A stretch of DNA of 64,000 nt. It comes from Bombardia bombarda (Eukaryota; Ascomycota; Sordariomycetes; Sordariales; Lasiosphaeriaceae). The stretch covers positions 7,029,001 through 7,093,000 of the forward strand of contig JAULSR010000001.1 of the NCBI GenBank assembly GCA_030512295.1, written 5' to 3'. The position numbers and the translations under genes were made by a program. Numbering within the stretch: position 1 is the first letter of the stretch; each line of letters opens with the position of its first letter. This document shows positions 10,099 to 20,697 of the stretch, piece after piece. Below the pieces are notes generated by a model that saw only the letters and a program-made list of their open reading frames with translations, was not told the DNA's origin and ran no database searches.

Positions 10099-10850
10099 CA
10101 GATGTAGACTGGGAAAGCATTGGGTTTTGTTGTTGCTATGTGAGTTTCCTTATGTCTGGTCGACGCCGACGGTTCCAACATATGATCCATGTTCTGCCAT
10201 CGCGGATACATCTACAATGCATATGCCCATGTCAGAGCTCGTTTGTTCTCCAAGATGCATGTGCACAATGATGATTAAGTGGCTTGAGCAATGGAATCTG
10301 CTGGACTTTGCTCGCTGCTTTGAAGTCATCTAGCTATCAAGCTACACCCTTGTTGACAGCAACTGTCAAGATGTCATCCCAAGAAGTCTTCCCCGCTCTG
10401 TGACGCTTATATCAAGGGTATTTACAGGATGTATATGTGTCTTGATTGGCCCAATTCGTCGGATCTTCCCATTTCCCCTGAGCCCCTCACAGTGCTGGGG
10501 TGGCCTGATGCGGCACGGGTCGGAGATCGGCACTCTAAAAAGCAAACATCAAACAAAAAAAACTTGAAAATTACAATTTGCATCGATGGGATGAAAACCA
10601 CCACGAATGTGTGGATCACCTTACGTTTGCTCCCCGCGCATCGTGCCTTCCGTTTGATGCCTGCTCATTGTACCTTCCATTTGCTGTGTGCGAAGTCATG
10701 ACATCATCGCTTTCATCATGCTCAGTTGTAAGCTGCCGATATGTGACTGCCTCTGAAGATAAATTGCCAACATCTCCCCACATTCGTCTCACGACTCTTC
10801 ATCCACGCAAGCCTTTACCAACGAACAAAACCTTCCCAACAACCATCACC
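10099..10850. other. Intergenic / con-10 promoter
   Basis: No gene recognised. The last 60 bases before the con-10-like ATG are C/A-rich (ACCAACGAACAAAACC), like a fungal 5' leader. Confidence 0.5.
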
Positions 10851-11447
10851 ATGACTGGCGCTTCCAACGACAACCCCGGCAACTTTGCCAACCGGTGAGC
10901 AACAGCCTCTCCATATCCTTCGAGCAACATCGATCGGCTGCTAACAGATCTTTGTCTTCATGCAGCCCGACCGAGGAAGTTCGTGAGATTGCAGCCAAGG
11001 GTGGCAGAGCAAGCCACGGAGGAGGCAGCAACGCCGAGAGTGACGAGAACGAGAGTCGTAGCACAGGCACCGCCAATACCAACCCGGGCAACTTTGCCAA
11101 TCGGTAGGTCAATGAACTCTCTTCTCACAAACCTGCTGGCCAGCATTTACTTATCCGCGTTTTTTCAGCCCCACCGAGGAGGTCCAGGCCATTGCATCCA
11201 AGGGCGGCAAGGCCAGCCACAGCGGTGGTTTTGCCAGCATGGATCCCGAGAAGCAGGTATGTACCTACAGAATAAATGCACATTGAGCTTGGTGTCAGGA
11301 TATACGTATGACTGACTTGAGGACGATGGTCCTTAGCGCGAGATCGCGTCCATGGGTGGAAAGGCCTCGTCTGGCAGCTTTGAGCCCGGCAGCGAGAGGG
11401 CTCGTGAGGCGGGTCGCAAGGGAGGATCCAGCACATCCGATTCTTAG
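10851..11447 (+). CDS. con-10: Conidiation-specific protein 10 (con-10)-like, KGG repeats
   Basis: Four exons: 10851..10894, 10966..11103, 11169..11256, 11337..11447 (126 residues). All three introns (71, 65, 80 nt) have GT donors, YAG acceptors and consistent phase. The product is small, hydrophilic and rich in Gly, Ser and Lys, with the signature NPGNFANRPTEEVREIAAKG, MDPEKQREIASMGGKAS and a final AREAGRKGG. Proteins with these KGG repeats accumulate in conidia and under desiccation or light in fungi; the molecular role is not settled, and disordered stress protection is inferred. The NPGNFANRPTEEV block occurs twice, at the exon 1/2 and exon 2/3 junctions, and is split by an intron at the same Arg codon in both copies, so an exon-intron unit was duplicated. 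Confidence 0.9.
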
Positions 11448-12181
11448 AGGAGAGATTGAAAGCGGCTAGATATGGGAATGAAAATGATGTGGTTGTCTGA
11501 TCAATCTGTGGGTGCTATCTGAATGGAGAAAAAATAACTCGTTCCACTTGCAATAAAACTAGGTCGAATTGACATCATCCAAACTGGGGAAGTCGAAAGA
11601 ATCCATGTCGGTAAAGGAAAAATAGTTGGGATCTAATAAGCCCACCACGTCTACACCCTCCACGGCCTCTGCTGAGATTATCCCATCTGCTTCCGGGCCA
11701 GTCCTGAAGTCATAATTCGTCTCTTCCATTAATCCAAACATCCCGATCTCGCCGTCGGTTTCTGCCAACTCCAGATTCGCAGTCCCAAGGTCGTAACTCA
11801 TCTCTCCCGTCAATCCATGCATCATCAACTCCATGCCGTTTTCCAACTCTGAATTCAACCAAATATCGGGGACTTCCACGTCAGCACTGGGCATCTCGAT
11901 CAGTCCTCCCGGTCTCTCACTGCTGATGGCATTTAAAATGTTTAGGATGCTTGTACTTGCACCATAATCCTACGGCTTCAACTTTTTCCTCATCTAGCCC
12001 ACTATACGAAAACTCTATAATACCCCTCCCGCTACTCGTTGTTGTAATCGTGGGTCTGAGGGATTTATAGCTGTCATCGCTAAAATAGTCGTCGTACTCG
12101 TCGTTGTCGTCTCTGTCGTTGCTGTCATTGCCACCGTCGTTACTATTCTCATTACTACCACCGTAAGACTGTAGGAGCATA

Positions 12182-12224
12182 ACGTCTGGTATACCCATTC
12201 CGGCCACCCCCCATTCCGGCCACA
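12182..12224 (+). repeat. Terminal inverted repeat (left) of pogo-like element
   Basis: 43 bases identical to the reverse complement of 13972..14014, flanked outside by TA at 12180..12181. An internal CCCATTCCGGCCAC direct repeat could be a transposase binding site. Confidence 0.9.
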
Positions 12225-12229
12225 AAAAG

Positions 12230-13864
12230 CTATCCCCGCCCAGCAACAATAATATAGTCCTCCACGACCGTTGAAGCTTCTAAATCACTCTCTGATACCT
12301 TATCCTCCTTAGTAAGGTCATCGCTAATATCGCCACTCTCTATTTAAGCCCTCCGAATAGCTTGAATGCTGGCAAACTTGGTATTTGGGCTCAATTTGAC
12401 CTTTTTTTTTTTTTTTAGCTTTAACGTCTCAATCCTGGCCTTTAAGGATTTGATCTTTTCCTTTTGGGCTGCTAAACGATAGTCCTTCTTATCGAATCCT
12501 TTGGTGATTTTCCGAATGAGCTGCCGGGTATTCCTTTTGTGGGTATCGCGATAGTTCTCCATAGCGTTAAGTACCCGCTTAAAGTCCTTGCTTTGCTTCG
12601 GGGTATTTATAGCGATAAGTAACCTTTTAGCTTTAAAAATAAAAAGTATTTCTATTTCTAATATTATAAAAGTATTTAGAAGCTAAGAGGAGGTTTCTTA
12701 GCTTGCGTTACTATTTTTTAGCAAAAAAGGGTTATTTAAAGGCTTAAACACCCGTACCGGCTATAACCTTATTACTTCCCAACTTGCTATAATATTTGAC
12801 ATTGTAAGTGTTTCGATCCTAGCTTTGCGGTAATATTCGAGGAATTTCTGCTTGTTAAGAGGGCTTGAATCGGTTAAGTAATTGAGGTATCTTAAATACC
12901 AACGATATGCTTGCTTAAGAATAAAAAAGATTAATAAATTTAATAATTAAAGGATATAAAACGTATAGGGAGGTAAATAAAGGAAATGGATATTATTTTT
13001 ATAATATTCCTATATAAAATCGTTCGTTTAGTAGTTCCTATAACCGTTAAATATTAATAACCTTTTTTTAAGCTTCTTAAACGTAATAAGGAAGAGGAAA
13101 AACTTTTTAAATTATTCGAATATAATTTTATCTAATATTTACTTATTTTTTATTAGCGTAAACTCTTAGCTTTTAAATAATTTTAAATCTTTAAGGTATT
13201 ATTATATTTAGATAGTTTTCTTTTTAAATATTATTAAAAGGGGAAGATAATAGTTAATAATTAAAATACATTTAATAAATAAAGTTTATACCTTAGAATT
13301 AAGTGTTTTTTATTAAATTATACGCTTCTTTAAAGAGCCAAATACCAAGCCGTTACTCCCTATACCCTTTATAATCCTAACCTCGTCTATATTATACTTA
13401 TTAGTAAGTTTAATAGCCTGAATAATAAAATCGGTTAAACGCTGGAATTAAATAGTAATTACTTTAAACGTAGTACTATTAATACGTTAGGAATCGATTA
13501 AACGATTACGCTTAGTCTTAATCTCTAGGTGCCTTTTAATAAAGTTATTAACCTATAACTTTCCTAGTTTCTTCTTCTTATTTGTAATACTAAATACGCG
13601 GTTATCGAATTCGCGGATTTAAACGTACGTAATAAAAAGGCTAAAAGCTTCCTAGGTTATAACCCAAATAGCTAGGTGTTTCTCCTAGGTTAAAGAAAGA
13701 CGTTGCTAACTCTGGGCAACTATCTAGTGTAGTTCAGAGCCATTGATACGGTCCTGGAGGGTAGTCCTAGGGATACCCCAGTCAAGGGCGGCCCGGCGGA
13801 TAGATTAACCCCCAGCGATAGCATGGAGGGCCTGATTGAGGTCGTAATCGGTATATCGAGCCAT
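12230..13864 (-). pseudogene. Pogo-type DDE transposase, inactivated
   Basis: The N-terminus reads MARYTDYDLNQALHAIAGG, stop, SIRRAALDWGIPRTTLQDRI, a psq-like helix-turn-helix as found in fungal pogo transposases. The C-terminus reads TPKQSKDFKRVLNAMENYR, then a long Lys-rich helix, then ASIQAIRRA, stop, IESGDISDDLTKED and ends DYIIVAG. The in-frame stops sit where Gln is expected, i.e. CAA/CAG to TAA/TAG changes. Between about 12.6 and 13.7 kb the sequence is so AT-rich that the catalytic core cannot be read. It makes no functional protein. Confidence 0.82.
12590..13700. other. AT-rich, RIP-like core of the transposon
   Basis: About 1.1 kb dominated by TTA, TAA and ATA words (for example around 12900-13300), in strong contrast to both flanks. 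No frame is open for long on either strand. This is what repeat-induced point mutation (CpA to TpA) leaves in ascomycetes; a dinucleotide count was not possible here. Confidence 0.7.
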
Positions 13865-13971
13865 TGTTATATGAACAAGCGATTCTGAAAATTTGGTGGT
13901 GATCGGAGTAAAATTGGTGGAGGAGTTGTACGTTGAAATGGCGGTGTAAGTATACGAGGTGGCCGGATTTA

Positions 13972-14014
13972 TGTGGCCGGAATGGGGGGTGGCCGGAATG
14001 GGTATACCAGACGT
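13972..14014 (-). repeat. Terminal inverted repeat (right) of pogo-like element
   Basis: Perfect inverted match to 12182..12224; outside it lies TA at 14015..14016 and then the ankyrin coding sequence. Confidence 0.9.
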
Positions 14015-17000
14015 TAGCAGCAGCGTTGTGACCGCAGCTGAGAGCGTATTTAATGGCTCTTTGGTAGTGTTTTCTTTGATCTTTGTCGATTTCCGCCCCT
14101 TTTTGCAAGAGAAAATGTAACATGTCGATGCGTCCATGTTCTGCAGCACCTTCTAGAGCTGTCCTACCGTCCACCTCGCCAGGGCTAGCATTGATGTTCG
14201 CTCCAGCTTCGACAAGTATGTCTGCAATTTCAAGAAAGCCGCAGATTGCCGCAAGCTGCAGTGCAGTTCCTCCACGGGCTCTTGCCGCCGGAGCATTGAC
14301 GTCAGCACCAGCGTTCAGGAGTACGTTGACTAACTCTAGATTTCCAGTTTCTACCGCCTTCTGGAGTGGTGTCCGCATGCCTTCGTATTTCTCTGGCTGC
14401 CCGAGCTTGTTTACATCGGCTCCAGAATTAATAAGTGTCCTGACCAAGGAAACATTTTGATTGGCCACGGCAATACCTAGCGGCGGCCCCAGAGTCCACC
14501 TTGGGTCAGGAGCGGTCACGAGACGCTGGTATGTTTCCTCCAAGGACGGTTCGTAATCCAGCAATAATTGGACGACCTTGTCCTCAGGTGAGTTAGATCC
14601 GGCTGCGCATATAGCCGCCACTAGGGCCGAGCCAAGTAACTTGGGTCCCCAAACCTTCTCTTTCGTGTGTAATAAAGTTTGTAAGAGAATGTAGTCGCCA
14701 GTTTCTGCTGCCTTTATCAAAGCTGAATAATTTCCAGCCTGACTTGTCGGCTCAAAACCAGACTGAATAAGCCACCGAAGAAGCTCATGATCTTTGAGGT
14801 TTGCGGCAGCGTACAACGCTTCTGAACTCAGCTCTGGTGGGAAGATATTGTACTTCTGTTGTACTGAGTAGAGCCACAGATCATGCAGGAGAGTAGGCGG
14901 TGTTGAGGTATATGGATTGTCGCGCCAATGGAAAATTCCAATGCAGATCAAACCACGATACGATAACTTGGCCCCGCGTGATATCAAAGCCTTCCCAAAA
15001 GCCCAAAGTCTTTTATCTGGGTATGCGACAATAAGACATGCTCCCAATAATGCATCAAGCGACGCTTGTGGGTAAATATCCGTCCCATAGCTGAGTAAGC
15101 GACCAAGTACATGTGGACAGTCGCTCTCATCATTATCGGAGTCGTATCCCGCCTCACAAACTACATTTATTGCGTTGGCAATAATCGCCACGCTATTTTC
15201 TTGGAGAATAGAACGGAGAAGACCTTTTTCCTCCAGGAAATCTACCATCTCCAAGCTGTCTATTCTCATCAAGTGCCCGGTCGTAGCAGCCCCAGCTTGA
15301 TAGAGGATTTGGGCTATTCGGACGTCATCCATTTCGATGGCAACCCCAAAAACACTGGCCCCTGTGTCCGATGCAGACATATCAAGTTCAATCTTGGAAG
15401 ACAGATAGCTTAGAAGCATCGAGACAAGGCTGGAATCTTTGCTTCGAATTGCTTCAAGCAGCATGTATCGGTCGACGGGGAAGAGTTCTGCTATGAGCAG
15501 ATCTGGTACGTCTGCTCCCTTCTTCAGAGCACCGGTACTGATCAAGCCCCTCCAAAATGAGAGACTATATTTGGTGGCAGCAGAGATGTCGGCCCCCTCC
15601 TTCAACAGCATTAGAGCCATTTCGCTCTGCTCGTTCATACAGGCTAGCATTATAGGATAATGGGTGCAGGAGGGATTGTGTGATGGATTGATCCTGTTGT
15701 GGTATTCTTGGGAAATGAGATATCTGGCCATTTCCAGATTTCCAAAGTACGCAGCAATCCCAATGGCAGTGGTGGTGATGGTTCCCTCTTGTGGATCCTG
15801 GATCGTCTGTAGTGTCTCAACTTTGGCACCTTTCTCAATGAGCCTCTCCATCGATGCCAGGTTTTTTTGAGCTGCAGCAGCCCCGATGGCTGTAAGCTTG
15901 AACCTCATAGAACCTCGTATCCTGAGAGACTCCGTTTCAATGATAAGACTACCCAAGTCATAAAACCAACTGGGGCTCTGAATGTCAGCACCGACCTCCA
16001 GAAGTCGCGCCAGTATCCCGGGAGGATTATTTGAAGCAAATCTTAGAGCGGCAAAAAGCGATCCTGGGCATGCCCAAGCCTTAGCAGTACGAGCTCCACG
16101 GTCGAGAAACATAATGACCAGGTCTTCGTCCCCATGCTTAACGGCGTTCATGAGAGCGCATGATGACCAGCCAGCTCTGGTGATCCGAGAGCTGCTACAG
16201 CGGTCTGTGTGCTGGAGAGCCCCATAATCAACAAGAAGACGCGATATCTCATAAGCCTGATTTCCCCTGAAATAATGTGTTATGAATTGGAGAGGTGTCA
16301 TCATATGAAGCATATTAGGAGTTATCATGTAGAAAGGTTGCAACTCGATGCCCAGATCCACATCCATGCCGGCTTCCAGGATAACCTTCAGGAGTTGCAA
16401 GTCCCCACCGCGCACAGCACTTTTCAGAAGCTGTTCCTTGATGGCCTGAGTGGCAACAAGGTCAGCCGAAAGAAGTTTCTTGAGTACTTCAGCTCCGCCT
16501 TGGAGCCCGGTAACCACCTGTCGTAGTAGGTTGAGTATTTGCTCATCGTGAGCCGCGAGGGTCTTTTCTCCTTTGGGGATGAAGTTGTTGGAAAGGAGGA
16601 AGAAGCGAGTTAACAACAAATCGAGAACTCCTGTGCCTCCCTGGAGGTCGCAAAGCTTCTCGGCTATTGCACGGTTTTGCCCCTCGTGATCTTCTGGCAT
16701 GATTGCAGAAAGAACTGCAGTTGTCCATGGTGCGCTGACAGCTTTCTGCAGGTTGTGGGAACCAGTCCATGTGAAAAGAGAGCCAAGAGCAGTGATTTGC
16801 TCCGAGACCAAGCGTGCGGTAATAGATGATGATGTAGCTAGGACGAGCTCGCCTGAAGGGTTGATTGGAATGACTATGTTTTCGAGTATTCATCAGTTCC
16901 CATACCTCCATGTAGAAGAGGGGAAGCTTGCGCGCCTTGGGAACTCACATGAATGGGCATGGCCATAGAACTCTTTCCGGAATCGTAGAAACGGCATGTC

Positions 17001-17575
17001 ATTGGGCCAGAGAATGGAAATGCTGGGCGGAGGAGGCGAGCATACAACGAATGCGGCGTTAAGCTGTGGGGATAAAGGGGCTACGTATACACATATGAAT
17101 GGTTAGGAAGGCTGTCGATTGTGTGCCATGTCAACAATGGGGGTATGAATCACCTGGAGAAGGGGAGCGTTTCCATGTAGCCAGACTAAGAGGCACATTA
17201 CGAGCAATCCCTCTTCGAACTTTGGCTGCTGAAATCCGAATACCACCATGGGAATAGATTTCGAGGCCGATGCCACCGCCCCTCTTCCGCTCTTTTCTAA
17301 TGTTAGTTCGATTGAGGCAGATCCAGTCCTCTTCTGTAAGGTACTTCTTGAATCCCCAGTTTTTCAATTTCCTCTCGTACTGTGCTTTGCTGTATGTGAC
17401 GTTAGAGAAGGTGAATATTGGTGTGGGGGAAAAAAGGGTGAGAATATAGCTCGTACCTCGCTTGAAATCCATGTTCGGACTCCATAATCGCCCTCACATC
17501 ATCAAGCTTCTTTCTCTCTAAGACGTAGAGATACCAGATTGCATCTTTATGCTCATCCCAGTTTAGTCGCGGCAT

Positions 17576-18199
17576 CGCGATGTGATTTCGCATGCAAGAC
17601 TTTTGGTTGGTGAGAGATTGATGGCTACTAAAGAACAATCGATGGCCTACCTACGCCGGAGCTGGCTGGAGGTCCAGTTGGGATGGGAGCCTGCTGTATT
17701 TCTTTAGTCCTGTCATTTGGCTTGACTGCGTCGAGTGAGGCTCCAAAATGCTTGAATGCCTCAGGTTCGGGCCCAAATGTGCCTTCTCATTGGTAAGATC
17801 CAGAACCCTCATCCTCTCCCACCCCCTCACACACCATGCGCGTGGGCGCGCATAATGCGAGTGGGCGCACTCTCTATTGGGCGTGTCTGATGAGTTAGGC
17901 TGTCTTCTGGGCTGCTGGGCTCACAGCGTGTACGGCCCCCATCTCTATTCTCAGTGGAGTGGAGGGTGGTCGGGACATCTCAGAGCTGCCTGTTCATTGG
18001 ACGAGTAAACCCAGGTTCCCCAGTCATTGTGCCATTCGAAGAGATCCGCATCACCCTTTCGACCCATGAATGGGCCAAGCAGCAGGCAGCTACCGCGGCG
18101 AGAACAACCGTTTTGGACAACATTGCAGCTTTGCAACTTCAACATATAGGCTGAAGAGCACAGTGCAGTATGTGCATTGTATTGATCGAATACAAGTTA
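17576..18199. other. Intergenic
   Basis: This lies upstream of the Clr5-ankyrin gene and downstream of the DUF6604-type pseudogene. Short open frames here show no recognisable motif, although remnants of the pseudogene's last exon may extend into 17951..18145. Confidence 0.4.
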
Positions 18200-19618
18200 C
18201 CAGTAGCCCAACTCCCAATAGTCTAGTAAACTCTTCTTTCAACTCTGCGAGGAAATTCCACGCGGAGTTGTGCATGGTGAAGTAGTTGAAGACTATGTCG
18301 GGGATCTCGGCGCGTATATTTAGGGCAAGCTTGCGAATAAGAGCAGTAGGGGAGAGCGTCACTGAGTCGATCTAGTGATAAGTGTCAGCAATAACTTCTT
18401 AATACAGTAATTTAAAGTTATTTAAAACTCACAGTCTCATTCTTTGCTTTTTCCTTGACCTCTGGCCGGATATGCCCTTTGCCGTCCAAAGCCTCATGGC
18501 GCGACCCTCAATCAAGATCCCTTCAATCAGGTCAGACGACAAGGGGGGACGTTCTCCGGTCAGCGCGAGACTACGGTTAATCACCAAAGACACCCACCCC
18601 TTGAACTTCATGTTGCGCCTGTTTGCGGTGTTGACATTGACTTTGCCCTTCCGCTTGGTTGGCGCCAGGTTACTGGCGGACACGCCGATGCAAAGACAGT
18701 AATTCTTGAAGTAGTCTTCGCGGTTCGTAGGTGGATCGCCGACAAAGACAGCTGAGTCACCCTGCATCTTCCAAAAAGTTTCGAGATCTTCCCATGCGAA
18801 ATGATGCGAAAGAAGTTTCTCCTGGCGAAGAGCGTGGTACAGCTGCGTCGTACACATGACTCCTCCTGGAGTCGCTGCGTATGTTACGCCCGAGAGGTGT
18901 AGATTCACGCGCATATTATGGAGGAGGAGGCCGCAGTGAATCGGATTGCGATGCAGAAACCTCCATGCCGGGGGACTGTTTTCGGGTAACAACTCTGATT
19001 GGGTCTTTTGGAGGCGGCATGTCGAAATCGGATCCCTGTCCCACTTGGTTGCAGCTTTGAGGACCCAGCTGCGTTCCTGCGAGCTGGGGACGTCGAGCAT
19101 TGCCTTCTTGATCTTGAGGCTTTCCTGTTTCATCTCGTCAAAGCCACGGCCGCAGTTTGACCCGAGGAACTGTAGGATATCAAGATAAATTTGAGCAGCC
19201 CAGGCTAACCACAGGGGCGCACCATCCCCGGGATTGTTCATTAGAGCACCAATGCCACGGATCAATTCGTCTTCAACCGCTCCTGTTCCCAGATTCGAGG
19301 AGAGGAATTGCAGGTCTGGCAGGACCTCCATCATTGCAGTCTTATCCTGATCCCACTTTGCGCGGTTTGTCTCCCCCGCGATACCAAGCTCTTCATCATA
19401 CCAGCCGAACTTGCCGTTGTAGTTGGCGATGATGAGCTCACCCGAATTGCCTGATAATCCGCCCACAGCGACTTAATCTCTTGCCTGAGGCGGCTATAGT
19501 CACCCAAAAGAGCGACAAGAGCAAAGATTGCACCCTCCATGGACTCGTCCTGTTCGACAATATACTTCAAATCGGTTGCGGACTTGGCAGCAACATGAGA
19601 TGGATGGCATAGAATCAC
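18200..19618 (-). pseudogene. DUF6604-type fungal protein, C-terminal part, frameshifted
   Basis: The main frame (18429..19466) reads FLHRNPIHCGLLLHNMRVNL, TTQLYHALRQEKLL, AVFVGDPPTNREDYFKNYCL, the C-terminal half of a large fungal family I recognise as DUF6604-associated. Upstream, 19467..19618 continues the protein in another frame (ESMEGAIFALVALLGDYSR), with the switch around 19440-19470. Near 18475 a one-base deletion moves the frame again: AKG should continue HIRPEVKEKAKNET, then a 61-nt intron (18372..18432) leads to IDSVTLSPTALIRKLALNI and FNYFTMHNSAWNFL. The N-terminal DUF6604 domain itself is missing; the kinase-like gene starts 80 bases away. Function of the family is unknown. Confidence 0.65.
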
Positions 19619-19698
19619 CCACAGAAATTAGGCGGTCTCCCAGTCTGGAAATAACAGCTAATGCCTAAACCTCCAAGCGCCCATGTACTCTAATTTGC

Positions 19699-20697
19699 TT
19701 ACGTCTGGATCTCCCCCACCATGATACGCAAGTCTGCCAGGGTTGGACGCTCCTCCGGCGCCAGACGCATGCACGCTTCGACGATGGCCTGGAGCGGAGG
19801 CGGAACAGGCCATTCGACGAAGTGCGTGATTGGCCCGTTCGCGTAAACCATACTTTTGATGCAGTTTCCAATGTCATATATGACGGATCTAGCGGTCCAC
19901 CCCGAGTCCTCCAGCCCTCCCTGGAAAGCGACCTCCGGCGCCGACCGCTCTCCCCAACGGCTTTCGAGATCGCAAACAACCAGACGCCCCCCGTCGTCTG
20001 AAAAGAGAAGGTTATCGGCGCGTAAGTCGCGATGGACGATGCCAACCGAGTGAAGACAATCCAAGGCGTCAATGAGTTGTAGAATCCAGCTCCTGTAAAC
20101 GGCCAAAGAGTAGAAGCGACCGAGGGTGCGCGCGCTAGACGACAGCTTTTCGAAGACGAGCTGCCAGTCGGCGGACCTGCCGAGAAGCTGGATAATGTTC
20201 GGAGAGAGTGGATGGCCTGGCACAGAGCCGCCCTGGCACTTGATGAGATTCTCGATCTCGCTTCGGTACTTGCCCTTCTTGACAAAGTGCTTCGCTGGGT
20301 CGACACGGACGAGAGGCAGCTTGGTAACGAGCTCACTCACGTCCTCAAAGTCGTCCTCTATGGGCTCGGGATGCTCCAGACAGCAATTTAGTGCACGTAT
20401 GTCGTCGCCATCGATCTCAAAGTGACCTGACAAGGGGGGCAAGTTGCGATAGAGCCGTAAGATATCGCCCGAGAGAGTACCAAGAACGTCGAAGATGCGA
20501 ACGCACTGGCCATACTTGGTGCCGTCGTTGAACCAGTACGTCATGTAAGACTTGTCGCCGCGCTGGAGTTCCAGTTCAAGATGTGGTCGACCGCCAGGTG
20601 GATAAAGATTGGTAATAACGCGACGGTGCTCATACTCAGCTCGGAAACGGAGCACTTCTTTGCTGAACGGGTCGTCGATTTGACTTTTATTAGCCAT
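19699..20697 (-). CDS. Divergent protein kinase-like protein
   Basis: Single exon, 332 residues. The C-lobe is clear: WILQLIDALDCLHSVGIVHR, DLRADNLLFSDDG (catalytic loop HRDLxxxN), then VVCDLESRWG where DFG would be and APEVAF like an APE motif. The N-lobe has no glycine-rich loop, and a Val replaces the usual Asp in RSVIYDIGNC (normally SDIYxxG). Proteins of this set occur across Pezizomycotina as cytosolic Ser/Thr kinase-like proteins of unknown substrate. With DLE for DFG and the lost Asp, it may be a weak kinase or pseudokinase. A GTAAGC next to the stop codon could be a donor, so a further exon is possible. Confidence 0.82.
   Translation of the reverse strand: MANKSQIDDPFSKEVLRFRAEYEHRRVITNLYPPGGRPHLELELQRGDKSYMTYWFNDGTKYGQCVRIFDVLGTLSGDILRLYRNLPPLSGHFEIDGDDIRALNCCLEHPEPIEDDFEDVSELVTKLPLVRVDPAKHFVKKGKYRSEIENLIKCQGGSVPGHPLSPNIIQLLGRSADWQLVFEKLSSSARTLGRFYSLAVYRSWILQLIDALDCLHSVGIVHRDLRADNLLFSDDGGRLVVCDLESRWGERSAPEVAFQGGLEDSGWTARSVIYDIGNCIKSMVYANGPITHFVEWPVPPPLQAIVEACMRLAPEERPTLADLRIMVGEIQT

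Larger units (their letters stand above)
12182..14014 (-). mobile_element. Tc1/mariner (pogo-like) transposon, 1,833 bp, inserted in ankyrin gene
   Basis: The ends are 43-bp perfect inverted repeats starting ACGTCTGGTATACCC and containing CCCATTCCGGCCAC twice. TA occurs directly outside each end (12180..12181 and 14015..14016), the target duplication expected of Tc1/mariner elements. Size and the minus-strand transposase (start 13864, stop 12230) fit a full-length fungal pogo-class element. The middle is extremely AT-rich while the ends and both termini of the coding region stay readable, which suggests RIP-type mutation of an originally GC-balanced copy. Confidence 0.9.
11559..17575 (-). pseudogene. 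Clr5-domain ankyrin-repeat protein gene interrupted by a pogo-type transposon
   Basis: Reconstructed exons (minus strand): 17457..17575, 17154..17389, 16949..17080, 14015..16873 continuing at 11963..12179, and 11559..11919. The phases fit throughout and give 1,307 residues once the element 12182..14014 and one TA are ignored. Exons 1-2 encode a Clr5 domain (MPRLNWDEHKDAIWYLY, GFQASKAQYERKLKNWGFKK); exon 4 carries many ankyrin repeats (TPLQKAVETGNLELVNVLL, ADVNAPAARARGGTALQLAA); the tail is Asn/Asp-rich then acidic (DMDSFDFPSLDD). Clr5-ankyrin proteins are a large fungal family of unknown targets, often near heterokaryon or defence-like loci. As it stands, translation would run into the element's terminal repeat and stop at 13782. 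The last intron (43 nt) is unusually short, so the final exon is less sure. Confidence 0.8.

Noticed and set aside
17951..18145. 64-codon frame as a continuing exon of the DUF6604 pseudogene
   Set aside because: No clear match to the family's C-terminus and no convincing splice pair; not included.
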